A DNA stretch of 64,000 nt from Pseudevernia furfuracea (GCA_022315425.1 JAIUPT010000041.1:1984001-2048000); one strand, 5' to 3'; numbered from the stretch's first letter, positions 9,594 to 20,693 are shown. A program made the numbers and translations. Notes: a model not told the origin generated them from the sequence alone.

Positions 9594-12238
9594 ATGGAAA
9601 CTGCTGCCAATCAAGGTACGACACAAAGGGCACAGACAGCGTGTACCTACTGCCGAAGGCGAAAGGTATCCATCAGCAGCCCCGCAAGCAAGCTCGATGC
9701 TTGAGGCTCACGCTTGCCAGATGAAGTGCAACAATGAACAGCCGCGCTGTACGAACTGCACCGTCTTTGACCAAGAATGCGTGTATACTCAAAGCTCTAA
9801 GAAGAAAAGGTGAGCCCCGAGACACACCAGGTCCAGTGTGATGACTGTCCCAGGGCTACTTCTACCCGCCAGCCGTCGCCGGAGAGTCGTTTATCCCAGT
9901 TGGAGGAAGAAAATCGCAACCTTAAACTACGTCTAGCCGGCAGCAGTAGCGGCCCTTCCGGGACTATGCAGCAAACACATCAGGATGCTGCACAAATAAC
10001 CCAAGCAGATCCTTCCAATATCATTCCCAGTCAGCCAGGCTCGTCAGCGACAAGGCCTGCTAGCCGGAGTGATGATCGGCTAGCCGAGCGGGAAAGGGGG
10101 GGGGCATCTGTGAAGAGGCAGTCAACATTCCTTGGCCTGACGAGTGCTTCGGTGCTGGAAGATACCCCAGGAAACTTTGGAGAGGACCAAGACGATCTTG
10201 CCAACTTCTCCACGGACTCTTTCCCCACTGATTTGGGATTCTTCAGCGAGCGATTGGAAACAGAGGCTGCCAAACAGCGTGCGTTCTCACCTTGACTCAA
10301 TTTGACTTGTCCATGGTCATGGCAACTCACCGTCTTCTTCACCTTCAGGTCGGCTCGAAGCCTCCAATTACTATTCGCATACGCTAGATTTCGATGGCGT
10401 TGACCCGGACCTTGCTATGCACCTGCTATCTTGTCACTGGAATCGTCAGCATCACTCCTATCTAATCACTTATAGGCCCGCGTTCATGAGAGACATGGCT
10501 TGCCAAGGCCCTTACTTTTCAAAGCTTCTCTTGAACGCCATCTATTTCGGCGCATCAAAGTTCACTTCGAGAGTGGATACTAGATCTGATCCAGCAGATG
10601 TACGCACCTCCGGATGGGCGTTCCGAGAAAGGGTGAAGGAACTACTGGCGTCAGCCTTGGAGAAGAGCAAGATCACTACAATACAAGCTCTCTTGGTAAT
10701 GACGCGCTCTCTATTTGCGCTCGGCGAGGAGAAAAGCGCGGCCTGGATGTACGCAGGTATGGCATTCAGAATGATGATTGACCTTGGTATGCATATCGAG
10801 GGGTCAACGCCCTTCATTGCTGGTCAACTTTCGGACGAAGACATCGAGATACGCAGAAGGGTTTTTTGGGCAGCGTTCGGTATGAAAATTCCCCAGAATC
10901 TTCCGACAAAAAATATACCCTGATCAAGATTGGCAGTAATTGATAAGATCCAATCTCTTTACCAGGGAAGGCCCGTGGATCTTCAGTGGGACGACTGCAG
11001 AGTGCCACTGAGTTTTCTCGATCAGTATGAAGAAAAAGAACTCTGGCAACCCCTTGTCGGCTCAGGATCTCGACATTACCCACAGACACCTGCGTACAGC
11101 GTTTCTACTTTCACAAGTCTTTGCAAACTTTGTATCATCATGAATGAGGTTCTGAATAAGATCTACGCAAAACGAAGCCAGGAACGGGGGTTAGAAGGCC
11201 TGGCTGGACACACCAAGCCCCTGCAGGCGAAGCTGACGCAATGGTTTGATGCTCTAGAAGACCACTTGAAGTTCAATGCTTCCGACCCCGTCCAGGTCAT
11301 GCCACCGCCATCAGTCCTGTCGCTGTTGTAAGTGATCCTATCAACATGGTGGGATGACCTGGATCGATGAGGTAACGATCGTCCGTATTTCTAGGTGTAT
11401 GTACCACGTTCTGGTCATTCAGCTTCACCATCCTCAACTTGCGAGAGGTCACAATTTTCCTACGCCTCCTGCAGATGCTGCGGAATCACTTGCTCTATGC
11501 ACCGCGGCCGCTAAAGAAATCGTCTCTCTCTTGGTGGCGTACGACCGTACCTTTTCCATTCGCAAAGCGCCGTATCTGATCGCATATGCAACATACGTGA
11601 GCGCAACTATTCACGTGCGTCTTGCCGCGCGCCAGCTTCCCGCCCCCAACACGAGTCCTTGCCTGCGAACGTGTTTAGATTTCTTGAATCAAAACCGTGA
11701 GACGAATCCCGGAGTTGACAATGCAAAAGCTTCTCTGATGGGATTGATGAATCGAATGGGGGTTGTGTGTCAAGAGACCCAGGTTTCTCTTGGTACTCGA
11801 CCCAGCAGTAATCATCAGTCGTTGAGCCGATATCCGAGTACCGACATTCCTGCGAATCTCTTGTTGATGCAGTCGTCCTCCGAGCAAAGCCACTCCACGT
11901 CGTCAAATAGCAGAATGTCCTCCAACAATCCCGTCACTCCCGACTTGGACGTTGATAGGATCCTGCAAAGCTTCGCTGATGGCGAACTGAGCGCGAGTTC
12001 CTCGGGCACTTCGTTGAGCAACCGCATGGGACCAGCACAATACCATTATCCCGCACTGCCTACCAACCCAGAGTTCCAGCCGGCTAGTGCATACGACACA
12101 TCACTGTTTGATCCTGTTGGCATTGATTACAGCCAAGCTGGTGTGGGCGGTGGGGAACAGCATGAGAATTACCCTGGACTTGTGGCATACGGTGGTCCGA
12201 TGCAATATACAGGGTCGATGGGCACTTTTGGAAGGTGA
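9594..12238 (+). CDS. Zn2Cys6 binuclear cluster transcription factor with fungal middle homology region
   Basis: Predicted as join(9594..9665,9721..9809,9854..10278,10349..10879,10937..11327,11395..12238), 783 aa; all five introns (44-70 nt) keep frame. The zinc cluster (residues about 17-44) is split by the first intron and reads C-TY-C-RRRKMK-C-NNEQPR-C-TN-C-TVFDQE-C, a complete six-cysteine set. A short coiled-coil-like stretch follows (RLSQLEEENRNLKLRL). The fungal_trans middle region is visible (MHLLSCHWNRQHHSYLITY, YRPAFMRD, WMYAGMAFRMMIDLGMH, IRRRVFWAAF). The last 150 residues are Ser/Asn/Gly-rich and probably disordered or activating. It sits between the exporter and the PrpF-like gene, so it is the likely pathway regulator, comparable in position to Ria1 or the A. 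terreus itaconate-cluster regulator. Targets are inferred. Confidence 0.87.
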
Positions 12239-13585
12239 AGACAGTCTTATTGAAACGAGTGGGTTGCCTGATCAAAAAGAGATCAGAGCAATGATATGTA
12301 TGGTCGATGGAGTAGGAAGTTGTGTAGGAAGGGAGTAAAATTAGAGATAGACAGAGAACCAAATTTCCAAGCAGGTCAGAAAGTGGAGCAGGACTCGAGC
12401 TAGTCTCAGTAAATCAGACTTTCTTAGCGAGGGTGTCTATGACCAGCCCTACACTCGTAGATGGGGGTGAGCGGTCGTACGCTGACAAGTCTACAACTGA
12501 TGTAAGATATATAGTCCATTGTAGTGACTTATCATCAGTGATCACCTTTTGCTTGAGTCGTAGCGGTTAGCAACCCCGTCCCGGCTTCTCTCTCGTACCT
12601 CTCGCTACGGGGGCCAATCATTCGCAAGCTCATTACGACATACCCCTCCTATACTTATCAGCTATCTAGGCTATCAATGCTTGTCATTGCGGGTAAACGA
12701 CCCTTCCATGTGCAGATCTATGATGGCACCAGTTCTTGGGTGGGTAGCAAGATGATGTAGAATCTCTCTAGAAGCCTCTGACTAAGGTACTTAAGGTAAA
12801 GGGTATATCCCACCAAGCCACTAAGCTATATAGGGTCTAGCTGCATAAGGCTTCCTTCCAACTTGTGCGTGAGAAGTAGGTAAGAAGTAAGGTAATGTAC
12901 CGTATCTTACCATATGCCGAGCCATGGAACGGGGACGGAAAAGCGGAAGAGCTAGTACTAATGCACGCACGCCCGCGGAATGTGGAATCCATGGAAAAGT
13001 ACTTTACATAGGCTTTACATACTACGGCAAGGTAGTGTCTCGGTGGTGGCAGTACTAGTACCTCGCCCTCACACACATCCGTGGATATGTATTCACCATA
13101 TTATCATATGATTTTATCAGCCATCAGCTAATCCAATCTATGCACGAGGGAAGCCCGTAATACTATCATCCTGCGGCACTGTGTAGGGTCTTCCGCTCTG
13201 CACCCAATTCAGGCTTATTTCTTATACGGCATGGACGTCTATCAACCTCCTCCGTGGAGGGCAAACCATGCCAATAGGGCATGTTCCGTATGTTCCTCTA
13301 TACGCTTGAGGTAGCTGCCACGGATCTGGCAGCTTCACGGCATCGTCTGTCGGCCACGACGTCCATGCGGGTCCGCGACCGCAGGTTCAGACCCTCGACA
13401 GCTGCACACGCAAGAGCCATGGCAATTGGATCCAACTGTTCCAGCTTCCCCGTGGTGGGCAAATAGTCGGTAGCTTTCTAAGGAAGCCTCGTTGAGCGTC
13501 ATGCATCTTGATTTAGGGCCCCTCCTTGTGTCTGCTTATTTAACGTGCTCCCTCTCCTGATGTATGATTTCTTGCCCATTAGCAA
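12239..13585. other. Intergenic, 1.35 kb between regulator and PrpF-like gene
   Basis: Rather AT-rich with several short TA/AGGTA-type motifs (near 12785-12900). It presumably contains the promoter of the PrpF-like gene. Short open frames lack any recognisable domain. I see no RNA gene or mobile element. Confidence 0.6.
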
Positions 13586-15056
13586 ATGTCTATTCCAACA
13601 CGAAGGGCATTCACCAGGTTTACTCAAACCTTGAACCATCTAAGCAAATCCGTTCCACTTCATCACACTTTTGCATCGGTGGCTATGCCTTATATCGAGG
13701 AACAGCATGATGTACGCCGACGCTCCATCACAGCAGTCATGATGAGGGCAGGCACCTCCAAGGGTCTGTTTCTCCATCGTGATCATCTGCCTGAAAATAC
13801 GGATGAGTGGAGTCCCATCCTGCTTTCTGCAATGGGCTCTGCTACTGGCGACAAGCGTCAGCTTGACGGTGTTGGAGGTGCCACATCAACTACGTCCAAG
13901 GTGGCCGTCGTGGGTAGGTCTCAACGGGAAGATGCGGACGTCGACTACACCTTTGCCCAGGTAGCGGTTGGCTCCAAGAAAGTCGACATGAGTGGCAATT
14001 GCGGCAACATGGCCTGCGGGGTAGGACCCTTTGCCCTAGACGAGGGACTCGTAACAGCAGACCAAGGACAAAGAGAGGTAAGGCAGCACGTCTGGCTCAT
14101 TTGGAGTGTGTTACCTTTGCTTGCCGGCTGCCTAGCTTTCGAATTTGAAAGAGAGTCTTACTAAAATCACTCTCTAGCTCGACATCAGAATCTTCAACAC
14201 CAACACCGGGCGTATTATCACCTCCACGGTGGCAGTTTCCGCTGAGGGTAGATTCCTGGAACAAGGTGACCACCGTATCAGTGGCTACACAGGCTCTGGA
14301 TCTCGCATCAAAATTCGATTCGAAAATCCAGGCGGAAGCATGACCGGCAAACTCTTTCCTTCCGGGCTCCGCCAAAACCACATCACGGTTGCCTCTCCGG
14401 GCGTCCCCAAAGAAGTCACTGTCCGCGCTACCCTCATCGATGCCGCAAACCCCTTCATCTTCGTCGACTCATCCACCCTCCCGTCCGTCTACCACCAGCT
14501 CGGCCCCGATGCTCCTCCCTCTCTAGACCTGATCGAGTCCATCCGCCGCCAAGGCGCCGTCAACATGGGCCTTGCGCCGGACCCCGAAACTGCAGCTCGC
14601 ACCCGTGCCACACCGAAAATCGCCGTCCTCGCCCCTCCCCGCATCAACGCACACACAGGCGGCAGCAGTGCAACTGCCGATGACGGGAACAACGAGCGCC
14701 AAGCCGACATCGACGTCACGGCTTTCAGCATGGGTAAAGTCCACCCCAGCCTCCAGCTCACGGGCGCCGTGTGTCTGGGTGCCGCGACCGGTATCTCCCG
14801 CACCGTCGCGTCGGATCTCTCGCGTGATGGGCGTCCTCCTGAGGAGAGGAGGAGAGATGCGCCGGGGAAGGCGGACGTGCCGGAGATCAGCGAGAAGATG
14901 AGCTCGCTTGTGGGAGGCGAAGTTTGTATCGGACAGAGGGGGGGCAAGATACTCGCTGATGTTAGAGTGAGCCCGTTTGGGCCGAGGGTCGAGGGCGTCA
15001 CGGTGGACCGTACCGCTCAGCGGCTGTTTGAGGGAAGGGTCATGTTGGCTGCTTAG
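13586..15056 (+). CDS. PrpF-family isomerase (aconitate delta-isomerase-like)
   Basis: Predicted as join(13586..14077,14178..15056), 456 aa; the 100-nt intron keeps frame. PrpF proteins have a diaminopimelate epimerase-like fold and isomerise aconitate or 2-methylaconitate; the Ustilago Adi1 enzyme makes trans-aconitate from cis-aconitate. Motifs: MMRAGTSKGLFLH near the N terminus, DGVGGATSTTSKVAVV, the active-site-like SGNCGNMACGVGPFALDEG (Cys139), FNTNTGR, and VHPSLQLTGAVCLGAATGI near the C terminus. The first 33 residues (MSIPTRRAFTRFTQTLNHLS...) are Arg/Ser/Thr-rich without acidic residues and look like a mitochondrial presequence. A second in-frame ATG at MPYIEEQHD could give a cytosolic form. 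Cluster context suggests an aconitate substrate; methylcitrate-type chemistry is the alternative. Confidence 0.87.
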
Positions 15057-15764
15057 GCGTTTTGGTCCTTCGGACTGCGCAATGATAAAACGAACATTGA
15101 TCGATGTAGACGCGTCGTGTCGTTACTTACCGTGCAAATGTGAATGTCAGTCCGTCCCGTGTCCAAAAGTCCTCATCAGAGTCCCTACCCCCCCCTTGAT
15201 ACCCGCGCGCCGGGTATCAGCTGGAAACCCTCGAGGGATCGTTCTCCCCCCCACCAAACGCAGCCCAAAACCAGTCAGTCCCTGCCTGCAATAATGTTTT
15301 TTCCGTCACGCGAAGCGGGGCAACAACCCATCCTGAACAAACGAGATCAATGCCACCACCGGGCCGGTTCCTTTCCTTTCCTTTCCTTTCCACACCGAAA
15401 AAAATCGTCTCCAGGTTCCGGGAAGCGATTTACCCCGCCTCCACAATGGGCCAGTTTCCCACGGACAAAGGGGGGCATCCGTGACGGTTTTTGGCTCTCT
15501 CTCCGAGGGCTGTTGCGGCGGGCACTTGGCGGATACGGATAGCGATGGGATGGGGGGAACTTTAAACAAAGGTGAGGTTTGGTGGGAAGCGCGCGTCGCG
15601 GTGTGGGGAAGGTGGGAAGGTGGGAAAGGTGGGCGGGGTTCCAACGATTTTATTCTGGGGGGAAAGATTTCGGTACGGGAGAGCTTATCTAATGTAGTAC
15701 ACACACACACGTCTATGTACCAACGCTAGGCGAGCCCCCCCACCCCCCCCCCCCTGTTTTGCGG

Positions 15765-15840
15765 AGGTATTTAGTTCGTATTAGGGTTCCATTCCCTAAT
15801 GGCGCTGGTACAATGGTGTTGCGGTGCTTTTTATTTTCTC
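15765..15840 (+). repeat. Truncated copy of a tRNA-related dispersed repeat
   Basis: This 76-bp stretch matches, in the opposite orientation, the repeat at 40965-41101, including an identical 24-nt run (15799-15822 versus 40981-41004). It keeps a T-arm-like hairpin (TTAGGG...CCCTAA) and a one-base-altered B-box (GGTTCCATTCC), but lacks the 5' tRNA half. Homology continues beyond the tRNA-like 3' end, as in SINE elements. Confidence 0.7.
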
Positions 15841-15989
15841 CCCCTCCCCAACCCGGCCCGGTGCCAATACCCACTGGATTCTGATCCTTAGTTTCTGAAA
15901 CGAAAACGTGGGACGAAGACGAAGACTTGTACTATATATAATTGGCCCCGAAACAAGAAATTCCATCCATCCATCCATTCCTCACACAC

Positions 15990-16100
15990 ACACTCTCCCT
16001 TTCTCTCACACACTCTCCCTCTCACTCTCCCTTTCTCTCACACACTCTCCCTCTCACTCTCCCTCTCACTCTCCCTCTCACTCACACACTCTCTCACCAC
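15990..16100. repeat. CTCTCC/CACACT tandem low-complexity array
   Basis: About 110 bp of repeated CACTCTCCCT and CTCTCACAC units ending just before the stop codon of the mitochondrial carrier gene. It probably forms part of that gene's 3' untranslated region. Confidence 0.85.
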
Positions 16101-16107
16101 TCGTCCC

Positions 16108-17543
16108 CTATGCGGACAGCCTCGTTTTCAAATGCTCGTAGATCGTATACGTGATGGCCTGCCCCGGCGCGATGCGCATGATGCGAGGCGTGATGCCTTT
16201 GTACAGCGCTTTGAAACCTTGCTGGCGGAAGAGCGTCCGGGCGACGGCGACGGTGTGCGAGAGGCTGGAATGACCCGGTGGGGTGGGAGTGCGTTGGACC
16301 AGGGTTTCTGGTTTTTTTTTTTGGTAAGTGGTGGTTACCCTATGGTCTGTGGATGTTTTGTGGGGGGGGGGGGGGGGAGAGGGGGGATATGAATGGAATG
16401 AATGAGAGATTGGACGCACTCAGAGTGTCGATGGGGGCGTTTGAGATTGGGCCGGCGGCGCCGGCGACGAGACCGCAGAGGGCGGTTTGGATACCGGGGA
16501 GTTCCTGGTTTTCGTATTTGGGTTGCCGGTCGTGGAGGACGCGCTTTAGCTTCGTGTAGGTGGTCAGGTTCACTACGGGAGGCGTCAGATTAGGTTGTTC
16601 TCTATATAGAGGAGGTCAGAAGTACCCGATACGTTCGTTGCTTGCCGCAGCGCGGTTAGTGACATGCCTTTGAACAGTGCCTGGGGGCCTTCGTCTCTGG
16701 CGATGAGGTAGGCCGCATGGGCAGCGTTGCGGTATTTGGGCACTTCGCCGGCTTCTTTGTTGCTGCTTTTCTGGCCTTGGAGCCGGACTTTGAGGACTTC
16801 CATCGTCGTGACCACGGTGACCGCTTCTGTTATACCGGCTGCTAGACCAGCTGCATGACGGGATCTTCTATCAGCACTCGATCTGAGGAACAGGCGCAGA
16901 GGAGCCGAATGCGAACACCTGGTGCGGTCTATTGTTACTCACCGATAAAAGTGCCCTGGTCTGTCAAAGCGCCATCACTTGGATTGGCCCATCTAGTATC
17001 GGCAAGCATGGACTTGTAGCTCTCGAAACTCAAAAATCGTATACCCATCTTGGGTATGATGCCGGTGAAGACGGGTCCGAAGCCTTTGTAAAAAGCAAGT
17101 GGGGATTGTCGAGCTATAGCCGTGATGGTTTGGATCAAGCCTTGTGTTTGACCCTAAAGAAGTGCTCAGATACAAAATCTTTTCGATGGTGGTCTTGGAG
17201 CAACATCATGCACTTGATGACTGCGTTTTGCAAACAGAATTTGAAGCAGCTTACCTTAGCATTTTGCGGCGTTGAAAGCTGCATGTTGACTTTGACAGTA
17301 TCTGAGCACGTTGATGAGGGAAGAGTCTTTGGGATTGGCTCAGGGGTATCTTCTTACCCAGAGGATGACAAGCAAGCGCTTCCATCATTCCCGCTCCACC
17401 TCCAGCTATTACCTTGTCAGGTGGATTTTTTGGCACGGTCAAATTCAGAAGAGCTGGCGGAGTAGAATGTACCCACCTAAGAGCGTCGTTAATGGCGAAG
17501 ATTGTGTCTTCCCACTGGACACCTTGCCCAACTTTGGAGGCAT
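16108..17543 (-). CDS. Mitochondrial carrier, Sfc1 (succinate/fumarate carrier)-like
   Basis: Predicted as complement(join(16108..16307,16420..16572,16626..16850,16943..17153,17255..17301,17358..17405,17477..17543)), 316 aa; all six introns keep frame. Three carrier repeats are present, and the whole protein follows yeast Sfc1/Acr1: AGGGAGMMEALACHPLDTVKV, FYKGFGPVFTGIIPKMGIRF, AGLAAGITEAVTVV, KYRNAAHAAYLIARDEG, FKGMSLTALRQATN, ALYKGITPRIMRIAPGQAITY. Repeat 1 keeps the PX(D/E)XX(K/R) signature (PLDTVK). Repeat 2 reads TMEVLK, without the usual proline, and repeat 3 reads PIDTLKTLVQ, where the usual TRLQ arginine is replaced. It would exchange organic acids over the inner mitochondrial membrane. 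It is more like Sfc1 than the A. terreus MttA type. The start exon is short (22 codons) and the least certain. Confidence 0.87.
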
Positions 17544-17802
17544 AATCGTTGATAGAGGAAGATGGCAAAGGTCTCTGAACAGAGGATGAGATGCGCACAG
17601 TAAGTGCTTTGGATCACAATGTAAGTGCTTCTTGCTATGCTGTTTGACAAAATATTTGGGACAGTGATGCTCGTTGAAAGAGGAAGGGGAAGAGGAAGAG
17701 GAAGAGGAAGAGAAGCTAAGGGACCAGTTCAGAATACCAGGTTGAGCAAGCGCTCGGTACAATACAGACAAACAGCACGAGATGTTAATATGAGCTTGAG
17801 AG

Positions 17803-17849
17803 TCAACATGATATCGGGGTCTCCTAAGACCACCCCGATATTATGTTGA
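17803..17849. repeat. Perfect-but-one 18-bp inverted repeat (hairpin)
   Basis: Arms 17803-17820 (TCAACATGATATCGGGGT) and 17832-17849 (ACCCCGATATTATGTTGA) are complementary at 17 of 18 positions with an 11-nt loop. It lies in the divergent gap between the carrier and reductase genes. It could be a cruciform, a dimeric protein site, or the termini of a collapsed small element. Confidence 0.8.
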
Positions 17850-18085
17850 ATACAATGTATCATTGCTCGGATGAACTGGGCCATGGAGAAGAACGGAAAA
17901 ATGCATGGGCCAGATAGACATATTGTATGCACTAGTCTGCTCATTGAAGCCATACTTACAGTTGGAAGAATGAAAGATGAAGGGCGGATGATGCCGCGAT
18001 TTTGGCGCTTGTGCGCTAGAGTACTCGTACTTTAGCCTTGTTTGATCTAGCCCGCGGCATCTTCCGTGTTTGCCTTCCCTCTTTC

Positions 18086-18146
18086 CCGTGGCCCGTGGCT
18101 CGTGGCTTGTGGCTCGCATGGCACATCCATGGCACATCCATGGCAA
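18086..18146. repeat. Short tandem repeats (CGTGGC and CATGGCACATC units)
   Basis: A run of variants of GTGGCTCGTGGC passes directly into two exact copies of CATGGCACATC plus a partial third. This is simple-sequence expansion with no coding meaning. Confidence 0.7.
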
Positions 18147-18792
18147 TATCAGCATTCGCCTCTCATTGCAGTCATGTCCGCACTCTGCATCAATCCACTT
18201 AGCCGGCACTCATGCCTGGCTGAGCTCGCAGTCTCTCTGGGCACAAAGTTGCCTGGTTTGCGGACCCTAATCACGACGTCTGGCAGCCGATATCTTGCAT
18301 CCAGTGCAGTCAACATCATGCAACCCACGGACGAGAACAATGAGCGATATGGCAAATGTCTCCGTGATATCCGTTGTCGAGTCGACCGCTAAATCATGTA
18401 CACAGTCAGCCAGCCAGTGCTCGTAGGAGTCGCTCATCTGTGGATGCGTATTTTGGTGTGGCTGATTGGGGTTTTAGAGAACTTGATCGCCTGCACGTTG
18501 CCATTCAAAAGCTTTTCTTACCCCAACCCAACTCATTGAAAGCCACCTTTTCTTCCCTACCGCCATTTTCTCAGCTCTTCACTTCCGTGCGTGAACAAGC
18601 CTCGTAAATTCCTATGTCCCTTCCATAGAGTATGCTAACATTAGGCAATTAGCTCTTTGGTAACATAAGTCGGGGCTACATAGGGTAGTAAAATCGCTGT
18701 TGCAGAACTTCGATTACCCCCTTGGGAAGCACCTTGGGAAGGCACAATACGAGCTCGGAACCTAGCAAACGCTGACTGTCAAGCCCAAGAAC

Positions 18793-20693
18793 ATGTTCTT
18801 TCGCGCTAAGCCAAGGAAGCGCTTTGACCCAGTTGCCACTGAAAAAAGGCTTCATGCTCCAGACTATTCTTCGCCAAGGTCGTCACATGACCCGGAGCCC
18901 TTAATCTCTTGTGAGGATGAATCCCACAAACCAATGACTATTTTCTCAGGCGATGGTGGTAACGTGGGTACTTGCGGAAGCCTCGCACAGACTGTTGGCA
19001 ATGCAGCTTCAAGCCACGGCTACAAAGTCCAAGTTCAGCCCCTCAATGATGCCACGAAGAATATACCAAAGGGTTGGCGGATTCTTCTCCTAATATTCAG
19101 TCATGAAGGGCAGCCTCCTGATAATGCATGCAAGTTCATTGAGTGGATCGAGAAGGCTGAGGAGAAACCACTATCTGGTGTTTCCTATGCCGTTTTTGCT
19201 TGCGGAAACCGTACGTTGGCCCTACGCACCATCAGTCTGCTCTGACCGCTAATACTGTAGTGCAAGGCCATCCCAAAGACAAGTTTCAGTGGATTCCTAA
19301 CATCAGTGATGCGGGCTTGGAAAAGGCAGGTGCCAGAAGACTCGTCGATTGTGGAGTGGCTGATGCCTCCAAAACAACGATATTCGATGACCTCGAGAAG
19401 TGGAAAGATGTGCAACTTTCGCCGAGTACTAAAGCATGCTTCAATGGTGAAGACAGTTCCGCATCTGACCGCGTACCTGCTTCAGACCTCCCAGAATCTC
19501 ACGGGTCTCCTTACGAAGTCCGTGAAACGTTGGTACTGAAGAGCAAGACGGCAGCCTTAAGCAACGGATCAATGAAGAAGCACATCGAGTTGCAGCTCCC
19601 AGCTAGCATGACGTACAGAGCCGGAGACTACCTTGCTGTGCTCCCCGAGAACCCACGTCAGAACATTGAAAGGGTTGTTCACAAATTCAATCTACCCTGG
19701 GATGGGAGTCTCGACATCAAGTCCAAGGATACATTCCTACCCTATGGCACTCCACTGCGTATCAGAGAGGTGCTTGGATCCTACGTCGAACTAAGCCAAC
19801 CAGCCACTCGCGGCAACATCAAAACGTTGAAGCATCACACGACCGACTCGGCCACCAGAATGAGTCTCACAAGCCTAGGCGGCAACTATTTTTCTTCATA
19901 CATCACAGCCAAGAAGACCAGCATCCTAGATCTCCTGGAAGCCTACCCGGCCATCCATCTTCCAATCGAAAACTACCTCGCAATGCTGCCCTCTTTACAG
20001 CCCCGCCAGTATAGCATCTCTAGCTCCCCGTTGACTGATCCTGGTGTCTGCACCCTCACGTACTCTGTCCTCGACGCTCCGTCCTTTGCGAAAAATTCCC
20101 AACGCTTCCTTGGTGTTTCCACCAATTTTCTCGCTTCGCTCCGGCCGGGTGATCGTCTCCTAGCCAATGTCCAGCCAAGCACGCCCGCCTTCCACCTGCC
20201 TCAAGAGCCTGATATATCAGCGCCGATGATCATGCTTTGCGCTGGTACGGGGATTGCGCCGTTCCGAGGCTTCGTGCAAGAGCGCGCGGTACTTATGGCC
20301 CAGGGCAGAAAGGTGGGTCTCGCTTTGCTGTACGTGGGTTATAGAGATGAAAAGATGGACCAACTGTATGTCAACGAATTGGAAACTTGGGCACAGATGG
20401 GCGTCGTTGACGTTCGATGGGCATGCTCACGCCTGGACAAAGGGACCGGCGGGAAAGGGAGTGGGATTTATGTGCTAGATCGACTTTGGGATGAAAGGGA
20501 CGAGATTCGTGGTCTTGTGGAAAAGGATGCAATGGTATATGTGTGTGGAAGCCGGGCGGTCGCGGACGGGGTTGAAAGGGTGATGAAGAAGTTGCGAATG
20601 GAGTGGCAAGGCGGTTGCTGTGGAGTGGAGCAAGCCGAGAAATGGCTCGAGGAGTTCAAGGGGCGAAAGTATACGGCGCTTGTTTTCGACTAG
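18793..20693 (+). CDS. Stand-alone CYP505/BM3-type diflavin reductase without P450 domain
   Basis: Predicted as join(18793..19210,19261..20693), 616 aa. The protein follows the reductase half of fused P450-reductases of the CYP505 (P450foxy) type: flavodoxin-like region about 48-190 (HEGQPPDNACKFIEWIE), FAD region with RQYSIS, NADPH region with MLCAGTGIAPFRGFVQERA and YVCGSRAVADGVERVM, and the terminal KYTALVFD typical of CYP505. There is no heme domain and no N-terminal membrane anchor. The FMN half looks eroded: the usual SNTGTCE loop reads GNVGTCG, and the segment that normally carries the flavin-stacking Trp reads CGNLQGHPKDKFQWIP. The FAD/NADPH half looks intact. It may pass electrons to an unlinked partner, or be decaying. 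Confidence 0.82.

Larger units (their letters stand above)
15057..16107. other. Intergenic, rich in low-complexity sequence and one dispersed repeat copy
   Basis: The region separates convergent PrpF-like and carrier genes. It contains a CTTTC run near 15370-15390, a nearly pure C tract at about 15736-15754, a CCAT run near 15963-15980, and a CTCTCC-type tandem array (described separately). A tRNA-related repeat fragment lies at 15765-15840. No gene is visible. Confidence 0.7.
17544..18792. other. Intergenic, 1.25 kb between divergent carrier and reductase genes
   Basis: It holds a GGAAGA-rich tract (about 17680-17716), an 18-bp near-perfect inverted repeat at 17803-17849, and short tandem units of CGTGGC and CATGGCACATC at about 18086-18146. 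No P450-like frame is seen upstream of the reductase gene. Confidence 0.65.

Noticed and set aside
12837..13076. A small gene in the 1.35-kb gap before the PrpF-like gene
   Set aside because: 79 residues, no domain, no splice or composition support.
15908..16154. Open frames rich in Ser/His/Leu over the CTCTCC array
   Set aside because: They are translations of simple-sequence repeats with no domain and lie in the 3' flank of the carrier gene.
4737..17543. An alkylcitrate/alkylitaconate cluster (as in Aspergillus niger)
   Set aside because: Those clusters carry a citrate synthase and fatty acid synthase subunits; neither is present in the window.
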